From contig NZ_QBKP01000004.1 of assembly GCF_003054195.1 (NCBI RefSeq), positions 169,350 to 233,349 of the forward strand: a DNA stretch of 64,000 nucleotides, in the 5' to 3' direction. Positions within the stretch are counted from its first letter, which is position 1. Every line of letters starts with the position of its first letter. The stretch comes from Gemmobacter caeni. Lineage in GTDB: Bacteria; Pseudomonadota; Alphaproteobacteria; Rhodobacterales; Rhodobacteraceae. This document shows positions 8,242 through 16,362 of this stretch, piece by piece. A program made the translations under genes and the position numbers. A model generated the notes under the pieces. That model worked only from the letters and a program-made list of their open reading frames with translations. It ran no database searches and was not told the origin of the DNA.

Positions 8242-8877
8242 ATGGGCAAGGTCATCACGGTCGCACAGCAGAAGGGCGGGGCGGGTAAGACCACGCTTGC
8301 CGCGAATCTTGCTGTCTGTCTGGTGCGGCAAGGGCTGGATGTCGCGCTGGTGGACAGCGATCCACAAGGCAGCCTTGGCCGCTGGTTCATGACCCGGCTC
8401 GACCGACTGGGCGAGCCGGACATGGATTTCTCAACCGCCTCAGCCTGGGGGGTCGGCTATGAATGCAAGAAATTGCGCGCGCACCATGACGTTGTGATCG
8501 TTGATACCCCGCCCAAGGTCGACAGCGATCTTCGCCCAGCATTGCGCGAGGCCGATCTCGTTCTGGTGCCGGTTGCGGCCAGCCATGTGGATCTTTGGGC
8601 TACGGATGGCGTGCTGGATCTGGTGGCGCGGGAAAGCGGGCGGGCGCTCATCGTGCTCAATCGCATGAATACAGGCACCCGGCTGGCCGAGGATGTCGCC
8701 AGGGCGGCCGAGGGCGTGGCGCGGGTTGCGAAGTCGCGACTTGCGGCGCGGGTGGCCTTTGCCGAAACGCTGGGGCAGGGGCTGGGGGTTGCGGAAGGGC
8801 GCGGCGCCGCGGCGGCCGAGGCGCGCGCGCTGATGGCCGAGGTTCTTGACGAACTCGACCTCGGGGCCGAAACCTAG
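8242..8877 (+). CDS. orphan ParA/MinD-family ATPase
   Basis: 211-aa P-loop ATPase. The deviant Walker A motif KGGAGKTT (about residues 10-17), ALVDSDPQGSLGRW (Walker A', about 37-50) and VVIVDTPPK (Walker B, about 90-98) place it in the ParA/MinD superfamily. The start at 8242 has AAGGGGGA 6 nt upstream; an in-frame codon 17 residues earlier lacks a site. There is no parB, parS or other segregation gene nearby, so the partner and cargo are unknown; orphan ParAs can position chemoreceptor or carbon-storage complexes. Its last four bases overlap an antisense microprotein gene. Confidence 0.88.
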   Translation: MGKVITVAQQKGGAGKTTLAANLAVCLVRQGLDVALVDSDPQGSLGRWFMTRLDRLGEPDMDFSTASAWGVGYECKKLRAHHDVVIVDTPPKVDSDLRPALREADLVLVPVAASHVDLWATDGVLDLVARESGRALIVLNRMNTGTRLAEDVARAAEGVARVAKSRLAARVAFAETLGQGLGVAEGRGAAAAEARALMAEVLDELDLGAET

Positions 8878-8951
8878 AACACGTCGAACAGGTAAAGCAG
8901 GATGATCAGCGGGATCGGAATGCCGATCAGCCAGGCCAGAATACCTTTCAT
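8874..8951 (-). CDS. 25-codon hydrophobic microprotein
   Basis: The minus strand encodes MKGILAWLIGIPIPLIILLY followed by LFDVF and a TAG stop. It is a single predicted transmembrane helix with a Pro-x-Pro kink in the middle and a lysine at the N-terminus. A textbook ribosome site GGAGGATAAG precedes the ATG with 5-nt spacing, which is unlikely by chance for a spurious frame. It is convergent with, and overlaps by four bases, the ParA gene, and is divergent from lolA. Function unknown; such peptides are normally missed by gene callers. Confidence 0.6.
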   Translation of the reverse strand: MKGILAWLIGIPIPLIILLYLFDVF

Positions 8952-9075
8952 CTTATCCTCCGTCGGTTGCTGAACTGGCAACGTTCGCGGGGCCGTGATG
9001 GTTCCGTGCATATCGCTGCATCACGCTTTCGCGCAGGGGGATGTTCGCCCGCGCAGAGCCGACTATATTGCGGCC

Positions 9076-9675
9076 ATGATGCTTCGTTCCGCCCTTCTGG
9101 CCCCGCTCGCCGCGCTTGTCTTCGCCCTGCCCGCGCAGGCCGAGAAGATTTCGCTTTCCGCCCTGTCGAAATACCTCAACGGGTTGACCACCGTTGAATC
9201 GCAGTTCACGCAGGTGAACAGCGATGGCAGCATCGGCACCGGCACTATCTATATCTCGCGCCCCGGCCGCGTGCGGTTTGAATATGCGCCCCCCGACAAA
9301 TCGCTGGTGCTGGCCAGTTCCGGCAATGTGGCGATCTTCGACCGCAAGTCGAACCAGCCGCCAGAGCAATATCCGCTGGCCAAGACACCGCTGAACCTGA
9401 TCCTGGCGAAGAATGTTGACCTGGCGCAGGCGAAAATGGTGATCGGCCACCGCGAGGATGGCAATACCACGCGCGTCGTGGCGCAGGACCCGAAGCACCC
9501 GGAATACGGCAGCATCGAAATGGTGTTTACCGCCAATCCGGTGGAACTGCGCCAGTGGATCATCACCGATGACGCCGGCAGCACGACAACTGTGATCCTG
9601 GGCGAGATGGCCAAGGGCCGCAGCTTCAAGCCCGGCTTCTTCGATATCCCGCTGGAGATGGAGCGGCGCAACTAG
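9076..9675 (+). CDS. lolA: outer-membrane lipoprotein carrier protein LolA
   Basis: 199-aa periplasmic chaperone that ferries lipoproteins from LolCDE to the outer membrane. A signal peptide (about 1-19, LAALVFALPAQA) is followed by the LolA core: YLNGLTTVESQFTQVNSDGS (about 31-50), ISRPGRVRFEYAPPDKSLV (about 59-77) and DLAQAKMVIGHREDGNTTRV. Start chosen at the first of two adjacent ATGs (9076/9079), giving a normal signal peptide; the longer frame from 8995 adds unrelated sequence. A TATATT box (about 9063-9068) lies close to the start. In proteobacteria lolA often lies near ftsK, which is not in view here. Confidence 0.9.
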   Translation: MMLRSALLAPLAALVFALPAQAEKISLSALSKYLNGLTTVESQFTQVNSDGSIGTGTIYISRPGRVRFEYAPPDKSLVLASSGNVAIFDRKSNQPPEQYPLAKTPLNLILAKNVDLAQAKMVIGHREDGNTTRVVAQDPKHPEYGSIEMVFTANPVELRQWIITDDAGSTTTVILGEMAKGRSFKPGFFDIPLEMERRN

Positions 9676-9686
9676 GCGCCGCCCTC

Positions 9687-10271
9687 TTATCTTCCGCAGC
9701 CGGAAAGCTGCGAGGCGTAATTGTCGGCGCGCTGTTGCACCCGGTTCGCCACGTCAACCAGCCAGGTTTTCGCATTGTAGCTGCCATTGGCAAAGCCGGT
9801 GCGACCTTCATGATAGGCAAGATACTGGCTGCGGGCATCCCATTTGGAAACGCCCAGACGTTTCTCGGTGCCATCCATGTACCAGCCCATGAAATCGGTC
9901 GCATCGTCGATCCGGTCCCGCTTGGCCCGACCGTTGCGCGTTTCCTTCTGGTACTCTTCCCAGGTGCCGTCCAGCGCCTGGCTATAGCCATAGGCCGTGC
10001 TTTGCCGCCCCATCGGAATGATCCCCAGCGCAAAACGATGCGGGGTGCGGGCATTGCCGATGAATTTGCTTTCCTGATGGATGGTCGCCATCTGCACATG
10101 CACCGGCACACCCCAGCGGCGTTCCGTCGCCTTCATGGCGCGGTAGTATTCCGGGCGCTCCCGCAGGATCGCACAGGCATCGTCGAGATTGCGTGGCGCC
10201 GCAAACCTGCTGCCCCCGCCGCAGGAGGCGAGGAGAAGAAGAAGGATCGACGCACGGAGAAGTCTGCTCAT
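9687..10271 (-). CDS. transglycosylase SLT-domain lipoprotein
   Basis: 194-aa predicted lipoprotein: N-terminal hydrophobic stretch ending in the lipobox LLLASC-G (Cys at about residue 17). The following domain resembles an SLT lysozyme-like fold, with the catalytic Glu in IHQESKFIGNA (about residue 70), and YGYSQALDGTWEEYQ (about 94-108), which matches the lytic transglycosylase G-x-x-Q core. It would cleave peptidoglycan glycan strands at a membrane. The ATG at 10271 (GAGGGG upstream) is preferred to one 10 codons earlier because it starts a standard signal peptide. It is convergent with lolA and only 11 nt from it. Confidence 0.8.
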   Translation of the reverse strand: MSRLLRASILLLLLASCGGGSRFAAPRNLDDACAILRERPEYYRAMKATERRWGVPVHVQMATIHQESKFIGNARTPHRFALGIIPMGRQSTAYGYSQALDGTWEEYQKETRNGRAKRDRIDDATDFMGWYMDGTEKRLGVSKWDARSQYLAYHEGRTGFANGSYNAKTWLVDVANRVQQRADNYASQLSGCGR

Positions 10272-10482
10272 CTGCCCCTCGCGTGTCTTTGTTTTTTGCA
10301 AGGATATGCGATTTCCGGCGGGGGGGAAATGGGGCGCCGCAGGATTTCACATCAGTATTCCGCGAGCGGTACAGGCAAACTGTGGGTCGATGCCTGACAG
10401 ACTGTTTCCCCCCGAATCACCCGCGCCCAGTGGACCTGAGGCGATCAAAGGATTAGGAGTCGCCAAAGGGGGTCCGTCACGA

Positions 10483-10809
10483 ATGCTCAAGGCGCAGGCG
10501 AAATATCATCTCGGCCAGGTGCTGCGGCATCGGAAACACCCGTTTCGCGGGGTGGTTTTCGACGTGGACGCCATGTTCTCGAATACCGAGGAATGGTATG
10601 CCGCCATCCCCGAGGACAGCCGCCCGGAGCGGGACCAGCCCTTTTATCACCTTCTGGCTGAAAACGACCAAAGCTATTACGTCGCTTATGTGTCAGAGCA
10701 GAACTTGATCCCGGACGAAACGGGCGAGCCGGTGGATCACCCCGACCTGCACGATCTGTTCGGCGATTTCGAGGACGGGCGTTACCCTCTGCAATTCAAC
10801 CTGAATTGA
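10483..10809 (+). CDS. hspQ: heat shock protein HspQ (YccV family)
   Basis: 108-aa protein of the HspQ/YccV family, which binds hemimethylated DNA and acts as an adaptor for Lon protease on selected substrates. Recognised by LGQVLRHRKHPFRGVVFDVDAMFSN (about 9-33, quoted here as its ends HLGQVLRH and VVFDVDAMFSN), FYHLLAENDQSYYVAYVSEQNL (about 56-77) and the acidic C-terminal helix. Length equals the family norm when started at 10483; longer in-frame starts add a low-complexity head. The gene is monocistronic and faces away from the SLT lipoprotein gene. Confidence 0.85.
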   Translation: MLKAQAKYHLGQVLRHRKHPFRGVVFDVDAMFSNTEEWYAAIPEDSRPERDQPFYHLLAENDQSYYVAYVSEQNLIPDETGEPVDHPDLHDLFGDFEDGRYPLQFNLN

Positions 10810-10843
10810 GACTCAGCGGGCGGTCCCGCTGGTTCCGGTCAGG

Positions 10844-10873
10844 TTCAATACCCCAGAGCTTTCAATACCCCAG
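10844..10873. repeat. 17-bp tandem duplication at the ggt stop codon
   Basis: TTCAATACCCCAG occurs at 10844-10856 and again at 10861-10873, offset 17 bp. The second copy contains the last codons and the stop of ggt; the first lies in its 3' flank. Confidence 0.7.
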
Positions 10874-12439
10874 GGCGCAGCCGTCCTTGCGCGGGTCTGA
10901 CGCGCCTTCCAGAACGCCCGAGGGGTGGATGAGAATGGCCTGCGCGCCGCCGATCGGCTCTTCCGCCGTCTGAACCGCGTGCCCCATCCCGGCCAGTTCG
11001 GCAGCAACCGCCGGATCATAGCCGCGCTCCAGCGTGAATCCTTCCGGCGTAGTGAAGCAGCGCGGGGCGTCGATAGCCTCCTGCAGGTCCATCCCGTAGT
11101 CGCGCAGGTTGGTGACCAGCCGGGCATGGCCGCAAGGCTGATAGGCGCCGCCCATGACGCCAAAGGGCATGGTCACGCGGCCGCTTTCGGCCAGCATGCC
11201 GGGGATGATCGTGTGCATCGGGCGCTTGCCACCCGCCGCCTCGTTCGGGTGGCCCGGTGTCAGGCTGAAGCCCGCGCCGCGGTTCTGGAAATTGATGCCG
11301 AATTTGGTGGAGGCAAGCCCCGCCCCGAAGCCCCAGAAGATCGAATAGATCAGCGAAACCGCCATGCGGTCGCGGTCCACCACGGTGATATAAACCGTGT
11401 CCTTGTGAACCGCCTCGACCAGGGCAGCAGGGTTGGCACTGGCGCGGCGCGGGTCGACCAGCGCCGCCAGCCGGGCCGCGGTTTCGGGCGCCAGCATATG
11501 TGCCAGCCGTGTCGTATGGTCGGGGTCGGCCAGGAAACGGTTGCGTGCGTCATAGGCGAGCTTCGCGGCCTCTGCCTCGATATGGGCGCGGGCGGCCCCG
11601 AAGGGGGCCATGGCGGGCAGATCGAAATGCGACAGGATGTTCAACAGCAGCAGCGCTGTCGCGCCCTGGCCATTTGGCGGATGTTCGATCACCTCGGCGC
11701 CTTTGTAGGCGGCGGCGACCGGATCGGTGTAAAAGCTTTGCACCCCGGCCAGATCGTCCATCGTATGCGGCCCACCCAGCGCATTCAGCGAGGCGATCAT
11801 GTCTTCGGCAACTTCGCCCTCGTAGAACCCGGCCCTCCCCTCGCGGGCAACGCGGCGCAGAACCTCGGCCTGACCGGGCGCGCGGAAGATCTGACCGATT
11901 TTCGGGGCACCGCCGTCCAGCAGGAAGTGCCGCCGCGCCTCGCCCTGCAAAACCGCCGCATCTGTGGCCCAGTCAAAAGCGACGCGCGGGGCGACCGGCA
12001 CACCTTCCTCGGCATAGCGGATGGCGGGGGCAAGCGCCTCGGCCAGCCCGATCCGGCCCCAATCGGCGCTGAGCCGGCAGAAGGCATCCATCGCGCCGGG
12101 CAACGTCACGGCGTCAATGCCGTGAATTGGCATGGCCGTCAGCCCTCTGGCGCGCAGGGCATCGGCAGACAGGCCTGCCGGCGCGGCGCCCGAGCCATTC
12201 AGCGCGATCACCCGCTCGTCCCCGGCGGGTTTCATCAGGATGAAGCAATCGCCGCCGATTCCGGTCATCTGTGGTTCGCAAATACCCAGCAGCACCGCCC
12301 CGGCGATGGCCGCATCGGCGGCATTGCCCCCGGATTGCAACACATCCAGCGCGACCTTCGCCGCCAGCGGATGCGAGGTGGCGCAGATGCCATTGCTGGC
12401 CAGTACCGCCGACCGTCCAGGTTTCTGAAAATCACGCAT
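10862..12439 (-). CDS. ggt: gamma-glutamyltransferase family protein
   Basis: 525-aa N-terminal nucleophile (Ntn) hydrolase, made as a precursor that self-cleaves before a threonine or serine. Here the expected site is HKDTVYITVVD (about residues 343-353), in place of the usual T-T-H-x-S-V-V-D; the Thr is kept but the following Thr-His is Val-Tyr, as in cytoplasmic GGT-like acylases. Other signatures: GGNAADAAIAG (about 37-47), GIGGDCF (about 60-66), GQGATALLLLNIL, and MGGAYQPCGHARLV (about 427-440). There is no signal peptide, so it is probably cytoplasmic. Substrate may be glutathione or another gamma-glutamyl compound. Single-gene unit. Confidence 0.88.
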   Translation of the reverse strand: MRDFQKPGRSAVLASNGICATSHPLAAKVALDVLQSGGNAADAAIAGAVLLGICEPQMTGIGGDCFILMKPAGDERVIALNGSGAAPAGLSADALRARGLTAMPIHGIDAVTLPGAMDAFCRLSADWGRIGLAEALAPAIRYAEEGVPVAPRVAFDWATDAAVLQGEARRHFLLDGGAPKIGQIFRAPGQAEVLRRVAREGRAGFYEGEVAEDMIASLNALGGPHTMDDLAGVQSFYTDPVAAAYKGAEVIEHPPNGQGATALLLLNILSHFDLPAMAPFGAARAHIEAEAAKLAYDARNRFLADPDHTTRLAHMLAPETAARLAALVDPRRASANPAALVEAVHKDTVYITVVDRDRMAVSLIYSIFWGFGAGLASTKFGINFQNRGAGFSLTPGHPNEAAGGKRPMHTIIPGMLAESGRVTMPFGVMGGAYQPCGHARLVTNLRDYGMDLQEAIDAPRCFTTPEGFTLERGYDPAVAAELAGMGHAVQTAEEPIGGAQAILIHPSGVLEGASDPRKDGCALGY

Positions 12440-12492
12440 CTGACCCTCCGCTTTGCAGCGAGGTTAGGGCGCACGAACAGGAAGGGGAAGAG

Positions 12493-12537
12493 CCTCGGCG
12501 CTGCGATCTGGGTGGGGGCTTTCTCACAGCGCCGAGG
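12493..12537. repeat. 11-bp inverted repeat upstream of ggt
   Basis: CCTCGGCGCTG (12493-12503) and CAGCGCCGAGG (12527-12537) are a perfect inverted repeat around a 23-nt loop. A second hairpin, CCGGCA-ttttttc-TGCCGG, lies at 12611-12629. Both lie between the RsbW-like gene and ggt (both minus strand) and could end or attenuate that transcript. Nothing else is seen in the 214-bp gap. Confidence 0.4.
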
Positions 12538-12653
12538 GAAGCCTTGTGCAGCTACACCGCGTTGTTGGCAGAATGCTGCGGCGCTTTTGGGCGAAGATTG
12601 TGGCGGCATTCCGGCATTTTTTCTGCCGGGCAAGCAATGCGCCTCCCGTGCGA

Positions 12654-13076
12654 TCATTGATGCCACGGCACGATCAGTGTCAGATCGTTCTGACCGTTGC
12701 GGTGACGATAGGTCAACCCGGCGCAAAGGCTGCGAATCAGGAACCAGCCAAAGCCGCCCTCCGGCAGGTTTGCCTCCGTCATGGGGGGCGGGTGGCCCGC
12801 AGGGGCGGCAAGCCCCGGCATCGGCAGGCCGTAATCGATCACCTGACAGATCATGCCCGTTGCACCGGGAGACAGACACAGCCCGATCCGCCCTGGTGCG
12901 GCGGGATAGGCATGTTCGGCGATGTTGTTCAGTATTTCGGCCAGAGCGATTTCCAGGCGCTGCCGGAAATCGCTGTCGCCGGTCAGGTCGGGCCGGGCCA
13001 TCAGGCCGGTCAGGGCCGCACGCACTTCGACCGGGGTTGCGGTGATGCGCAGGCAGATCGGGGCAGGATCAGACAT
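12654..13076 (-). CDS. RsbW-like anti-sigma factor / serine kinase
   Basis: 140-aa GHKL-fold ATPase of the RsbW/SpoIIAB type, a switch kinase that holds a sigma factor or other target and phosphorylates a STAS antagonist. The Bergerat motifs are visible: N-box EILNNIAEHAY (about 48-58), G1 DYGLPMPG (about 80-87), and G2 EGGFGWFLIRSL (about 107-118). It lies 19 nt downstream of a STAS gene on the same strand, the classical partner pair. No sigma factor or PP2C phosphatase is adjacent, so the target is encoded elsewhere. Confidence 0.85.
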   Translation of the reverse strand: MSDPAPICLRITATPVEVRAALTGLMARPDLTGDSDFRQRLEIALAEILNNIAEHAYPAAPGRIGLCLSPGATGMICQVIDYGLPMPGLAAPAGHPPPMTEANLPEGGFGWFLIRSLCAGLTYRHRNGQNDLTLIVPWHQ

Positions 13077-13095
13077 GCGATTGCGGCATCCCGTA

Positions 13096-13431
13096 TCAGC
13101 CCGCCTCCCTCAATCCGGCGGGCAGATCGGGGTGGATCAGGAAAACGCTGTCCATCCTAGTCAGACGAAACACCTTGTCCACGGCGGGGGTCAGTCCCGC
13201 AAGTTCCAGCCGTCGGTCTGGACCAAGCAATTTCATCACGGCGACCACGGCACCGAGGCCGGAACTGTCGAGGAACCGCACGCGCGACATGTCGATCAGC
13301 ACGCGCGTCCCCGCCCGGCCCGCCAGTTCGCGCATCGCATCCTTGAACTGGATCGCGCAGGCAGCGTCGATCCGGTCTTCGCCCACCTCGACCACCAAGG
13401 TGTCCGCCAGTTCCCTTGCATACAGGTTCAT
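13096..13431 (-). CDS. STAS-domain anti-sigma factor antagonist
   Basis: 111-aa single STAS domain (SpoIIAA/RsbV family). The phosphorylatable serine is in RFLDSSGLGAVVAVMK (about residues 52-67), where D-S-S-G-L-G is the signature and the first or second Ser is the target of the partner kinase. A short valine/leucine-rich beta-sheet pattern fits the fold. It is the first gene of a two-gene operon with the RsbW-like kinase and is divergent from the msrC-type gene across an 87-bp region. When dephosphorylated it should bind the kinase and release its target. Confidence 0.88.
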   Translation of the reverse strand: MNLYARELADTLVVEVGEDRIDAACAIQFKDAMRELAGRAGTRVLIDMSRVRFLDSSGLGAVVAVMKLLGPDRRLELAGLTPAVDKVFRLTRMDSVFLIHPDLPAGLREAG

Positions 13432-13518
13432 GTTCCGCTTCCTTCTGTCGATGGCTTGCAGGTTACGGCGCGTTCGTTAGCATCCGGTAAGCGCCAGCCG
13501 GCAATTTCAGGAGGCCCG

Positions 13519-13977
13519 ATGACACCCGATTATTCAGAACTCGCGCGCAGCATCGCGGCATTGTGCGCGGGTGAAACCGATACCGTGGCCCTGATGGCGA
13601 CGGTGGTCTGCGAGTTGCATCACGGGCATCCTCTGTCGGACTGGACCGGGTTCTACCGCGTGACCGGGCCCGAGCTTCTGAAGATCGGTCCCTATCAGGG
13701 CGGGCATGGCTGTCTGGTGATACCGTTCAGCCGCGGGGTCTGTGGCGCGGCGGCACGGACGGGTGAGGTGCAGCTTGTGCCGGATGTCGAGGCCTTCTCC
13801 GATCATATCGCCTGCTCGTCCACCACCCGGTCGGAGCTGGTGATGCCGGTGCGCAACGGGGCGGGGCGCCTGCTGGGGGTGCTGGATCTGGACAGCAATA
13901 CCGAGGCGGCCTTCACCGAAACCGATGTCCGTCATCTGACGACGATTCTGGAGGATGTGTTCCGCCATGCCGAATGA
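13519..13977 (+). CDS. msrC: free methionine-(R)-sulfoxide reductase (GAF domain)
   Basis: 152-aa GAF-fold enzyme that reduces free methionine-R-sulfoxide. The three catalytic/resolving cysteines of the E. coli enzyme are kept: GGHGC (about residue 74), RGVCG (about 84) and HIACS (about 108), with WTGFYRV (about 44-50) and IGPYQG (about 59-64). Start ATG at 13519 follows CAGGAGG by 5 nt; longer frames have no site. Its 3' end overlaps the next gene (start 13967) by 11 nt, so the two are coupled. Confidence 0.9.
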   Translation: MTPDYSELARSIAALCAGETDTVALMATVVCELHHGHPLSDWTGFYRVTGPELLKIGPYQGGHGCLVIPFSRGVCGAAARTGEVQLVPDVEAFSDHIACSSTTRSELVMPVRNGAGRLLGVLDLDSNTEAAFTETDVRHLTTILEDVFRHAE

Positions 13978-14746
13978 GGTTCACCGTGGCGCCTGCCTGT
14001 GCGGGGCGGTGGTTTTTGAGGTGGAAACGCCGCTGCGCGATGTGGTCGCCTGTCATTGTACCCAGTGCCGCAAGACCTCGGGGCATTACTGGGCAGCATC
14101 CTCGGTGCCACACGAGAGGTTCCGGCTGATCCGGGCGGATGGGCTTGTCTGGTACCGCTCCTCCCCGACGGCGCGTCGCGGGCATTGCGGCGGTTGCGGG
14201 GCTGCGCTGTTCTGGCAGCCCGAGGGCGAAGCGCGGATATCCTTTTCACCTGGCGCATTGGAAACTGCGACCGGCTTGCAGACCGAGGCGCATATCTTCA
14301 CCGAAGATGGCGGCGACTATTATGCCGAAAGCACCGCCGCACCTGCGACGCCGGGCGCCCGCCTGAAAGCCTCGTGCCTGTGCGGTGACTGCGTCCTTGA
14401 CCTGCCCGCACCCTCCGGGCCGATCACCGCCTGTCATTGCGTGCAATGCCGCAAGGCTTCGGGTCACTTCAGCGCCAGTTTCGATGTGCCCGAGCAGAGT
14501 GTCCACTGGCAGCGCCGCGACGGGCTGGCGGAATACCGCAGCGCGGCGGGTGGCACACGCGGCTTCTGCCGCTCCTGCGGGTCAGGCCTGTGGTTCCGGG
14601 CCACCGATGGCGCGTTTTCGGTCGAGGCCGGTGCGGTGGACGGGCCGACCGGCGGGAAACTGGCCGCGCATATCTTCGTGGCCGAGCGGGGCGACTACTA
14701 CAGCCTCGACGATGCCGTGCCGCAGTTCGCAGGGGCCGAGCCTTGA
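13967..14746 (+). CDS. tandem GFA (CENP-V/GFA) domain protein
   Basis: 259-aa protein built of two successive GFA domains, the zinc fold of glutathione-dependent formaldehyde-activating enzyme. Repeat 1 (about 6-115) has ACLCGAV, VACHCTQCRKTSGH and HCGGCGAALFW; repeat 2 (about 128-240) has SCLCGDC, TACHCVQCRKASGH and FCRSCGSGLWF. All cysteine pairs are present in both halves, so both could bind zinc. Most family members have a single domain, so this is an internal duplication or fusion. Function of most GFA proteins is unproven. It overlaps the methionine-sulfoxide reductase gene, suggesting a shared stress or detoxification role. Confidence 0.85.
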   Translation: MPNEVHRGACLCGAVVFEVETPLRDVVACHCTQCRKTSGHYWAASSVPHERFRLIRADGLVWYRSSPTARRGHCGGCGAALFWQPEGEARISFSPGALETATGLQTEAHIFTEDGGDYYAESTAAPATPGARLKASCLCGDCVLDLPAPSGPITACHCVQCRKASGHFSASFDVPEQSVHWQRRDGLAEYRSAAGGTRGFCRSCGSGLWFRATDGAFSVEAGAVDGPTGGKLAAHIFVAERGDYYSLDDAVPQFAGAEP

Positions 14747-14801
14747 CGCGCCGCCCCGCGCCGCAGACAGTGCGGAACGACAGCAAACCAAGAGGGTGCC
14801 C

Positions 14802-15575
14802 GTGGCGCTGAGTTTCCGGCAGACCGAAATTCTGGCCATCGCGCGCAGCGAAGGCCGCGTGGTGGTCGAAACCCTGGCCGAACGCTTTGGTGTGACGCTG
14901 CAAACCATCCGCCGCGACCTGACGGAACTCGCCGAGGCCGGGCATCTGGACCGGGTTCATGGCGGGGCGGTCATCCGGGCCGGGGTCAGCAATATCGGTT
15001 ATGAAGAGCGGCGCGGGATGCATGGGGGCGCCAAATCTGCGATTGGCCGGGCCTGCGCGCAGGCGATCCCCGACAATTGCTCGATGATCCTCAACCTGGG
15101 CACCACGACCGAGGCGGTGGCCCGCGAATTGTTGCACCACCGCGAAATCACCGTTGTCACCAACAACATGAACGTGGCCAATATCCTTGTGGCCAACCCC
15201 TCGTGCGAGATCATGGTGGCGGGCGGCGCGCTGCGACGGTCCGATGGCGGGCTGGTGGGGGAGCTGACCTCGCAGTTCATGGAGCAGTTCAAGGTCGATT
15301 ACGGTGTCATCGGCATCTCGGCGCTCGACCCTGATGGCGACCTGCTGGACTATGACCTGAACGAGGTCCGGGTTTCGAAGGCGATCATTCGGCAGTCGCG
15401 CCGGGTCTATCTGGTTACCGATGCGTCGAAGCTGGAACGTTCGGCCCCGGCCCGGCTGGCGAGCCTTGCCGATATCGACGCGATCTTCATCGACCGCCCG
15501 CTGCCCGAGGCGCTGATGCAGCGCTGCCGCGACTGGGGCACCGAGGTGCATGTGGCTGTGCAATCTGCCGGGTGA
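14802..15575 (+). CDS. DeoR/GlpR-family transcriptional regulator
   Basis: 257-aa repressor. The N-terminal DeoR helix-turn-helix (about 5-58) includes VVVETLAERFGVTLQTIRRDL with the family's T-I-R-R-D-L-x-x-L, and RVHGGAV at about 51-57. The C-terminal sugar-phosphate-binding domain follows (about 75-230: NLGTTTEAVARELL, TNNMNVANIL, GGALRRSDGGLVG, DYGVIGISALD). The sequence is close to GlpR (glycerol-3-phosphate repressor), but no glp gene is adjacent, so the regulon is not certain. Start is a GTG at 14802 with AGAGGG 5 nt upstream. It may be read from the preceding operon (55-nt gap). Confidence 0.85.
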   Translation: MALSFRQTEILAIARSEGRVVVETLAERFGVTLQTIRRDLTELAEAGHLDRVHGGAVIRAGVSNIGYEERRGMHGGAKSAIGRACAQAIPDNCSMILNLGTTTEAVARELLHHREITVVTNNMNVANILVANPSCEIMVAGGALRRSDGGLVGELTSQFMEQFKVDYGVIGISALDPDGDLLDYDLNEVRVSKAIIRQSRRVYLVTDASKLERSAPARLASLADIDAIFIDRPLPEALMQRCRDWGTEVHVAVQSAG

Positions 15576-15689
15576 GGCGCGCGCGGCAGGCCGCCGGGCG
15601 CGCGGGCGAGCCCGCAAAGCAGGCCATGTGGCATTGATCCCCTGCGCGGAGGGCGATATCACCGGGGGGACCAGACCCCGGACCGCATC

Positions 15690-16355
15690 ATGAACCGACT
15701 GTATCACGTTCCTCTTTCCCCCTTTTGCCGCAAGGTCCGCCTGACCCTTGCGGAGAAACGGATTGAGGTGGAGCTGGTCGAGGAGCGTTACTGGGAGCAG
15801 CAACCCGATTTCCTGCGCCGCAACCCGGCCGGTAAGGTGCCGGTCCTGCGGATGGAAAGCCGGTTGATGAGCGAAAGCCAGGCGATCTGCGAATGGCTGG
15901 AAGAGGCCTATCCGACGCCCGCGCTGATGCCCCGCGATGTGGACGCGCGCTATGAGGTGCGCCGCCTGTGCAACTGGTTTGACGACAAGTTCCACAACGA
16001 GGTGACTTCGAAGCTGCTGTATGAACGGGTGAACCGCAAGGTGCAGGGCACGGGTTACCCCGACAGCAAGGCGGTGAAGTTCGGGGCGAGCCGGATCAAG
16101 TATCACCTCGATTACATGGCGTGGCTCCTTGATCAGCGCCGCTGGCTGGCGGGCGACAGCATGACGCTGGCCGATTTCGCGGCTGCCGCGCATCTGAGCT
16201 GTCTGGACTATATCTCGGATGTCGACTGGAACCGGCATGCGGTGGTGAAGGACTGGTATGTGAAGCTGAAATCCCGGCCGAGCTTCCGCACCCTGCTGGC
16301 GGATCAGGTGCCCGGCTTCACTCAGCCCGGTCATTACGCCGATCTGGATTTCTGA
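15690..16355 (+). CDS. glutathione S-transferase family protein
   Basis: 221-aa soluble GST. The N-terminal thioredoxin-like domain (1-78) starts [17 protein letters not shown], with a Ser-Pro-Phe-Cys at the usual catalytic site, then NPAGKVPVL (about 46-54) and [12 protein letters not shown] (about 61-72), the glutathione-contact region. The C-terminal helical domain (about 85-215) has the N-capping stretch [12 protein letters not shown]. The substrate cannot be told. It is followed after 47 nt by a repeat element and queG. Confidence 0.85.
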   Translation: MNRLYHVPLSPFCRKVRLTLAEKRIEVELVEERYWEQQPDFLRRNPAGKVPVLRMESRLMSESQAICEWLEEAYPTPALMPRDVDARYEVRRLCNWFDDKFHNEVTSKLLYERVNRKVQGTGYPDSKAVKFGASRIKYHLDYMAWLLDQRRWLAGDSMTLADFAAAAHLSCLDYISDVDWNRHAVVKDWYVKLKSRPSFRTLLADQVPGFTQPGHYADLDF

Positions 16356-16362
16356 ACCCGGC

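Noticed and set aside
10925-13045. 706-codon plus-strand frame opposite ggt and the RsbW gene
   Set aside because: Shadow of two real minus-strand genes; no domain.
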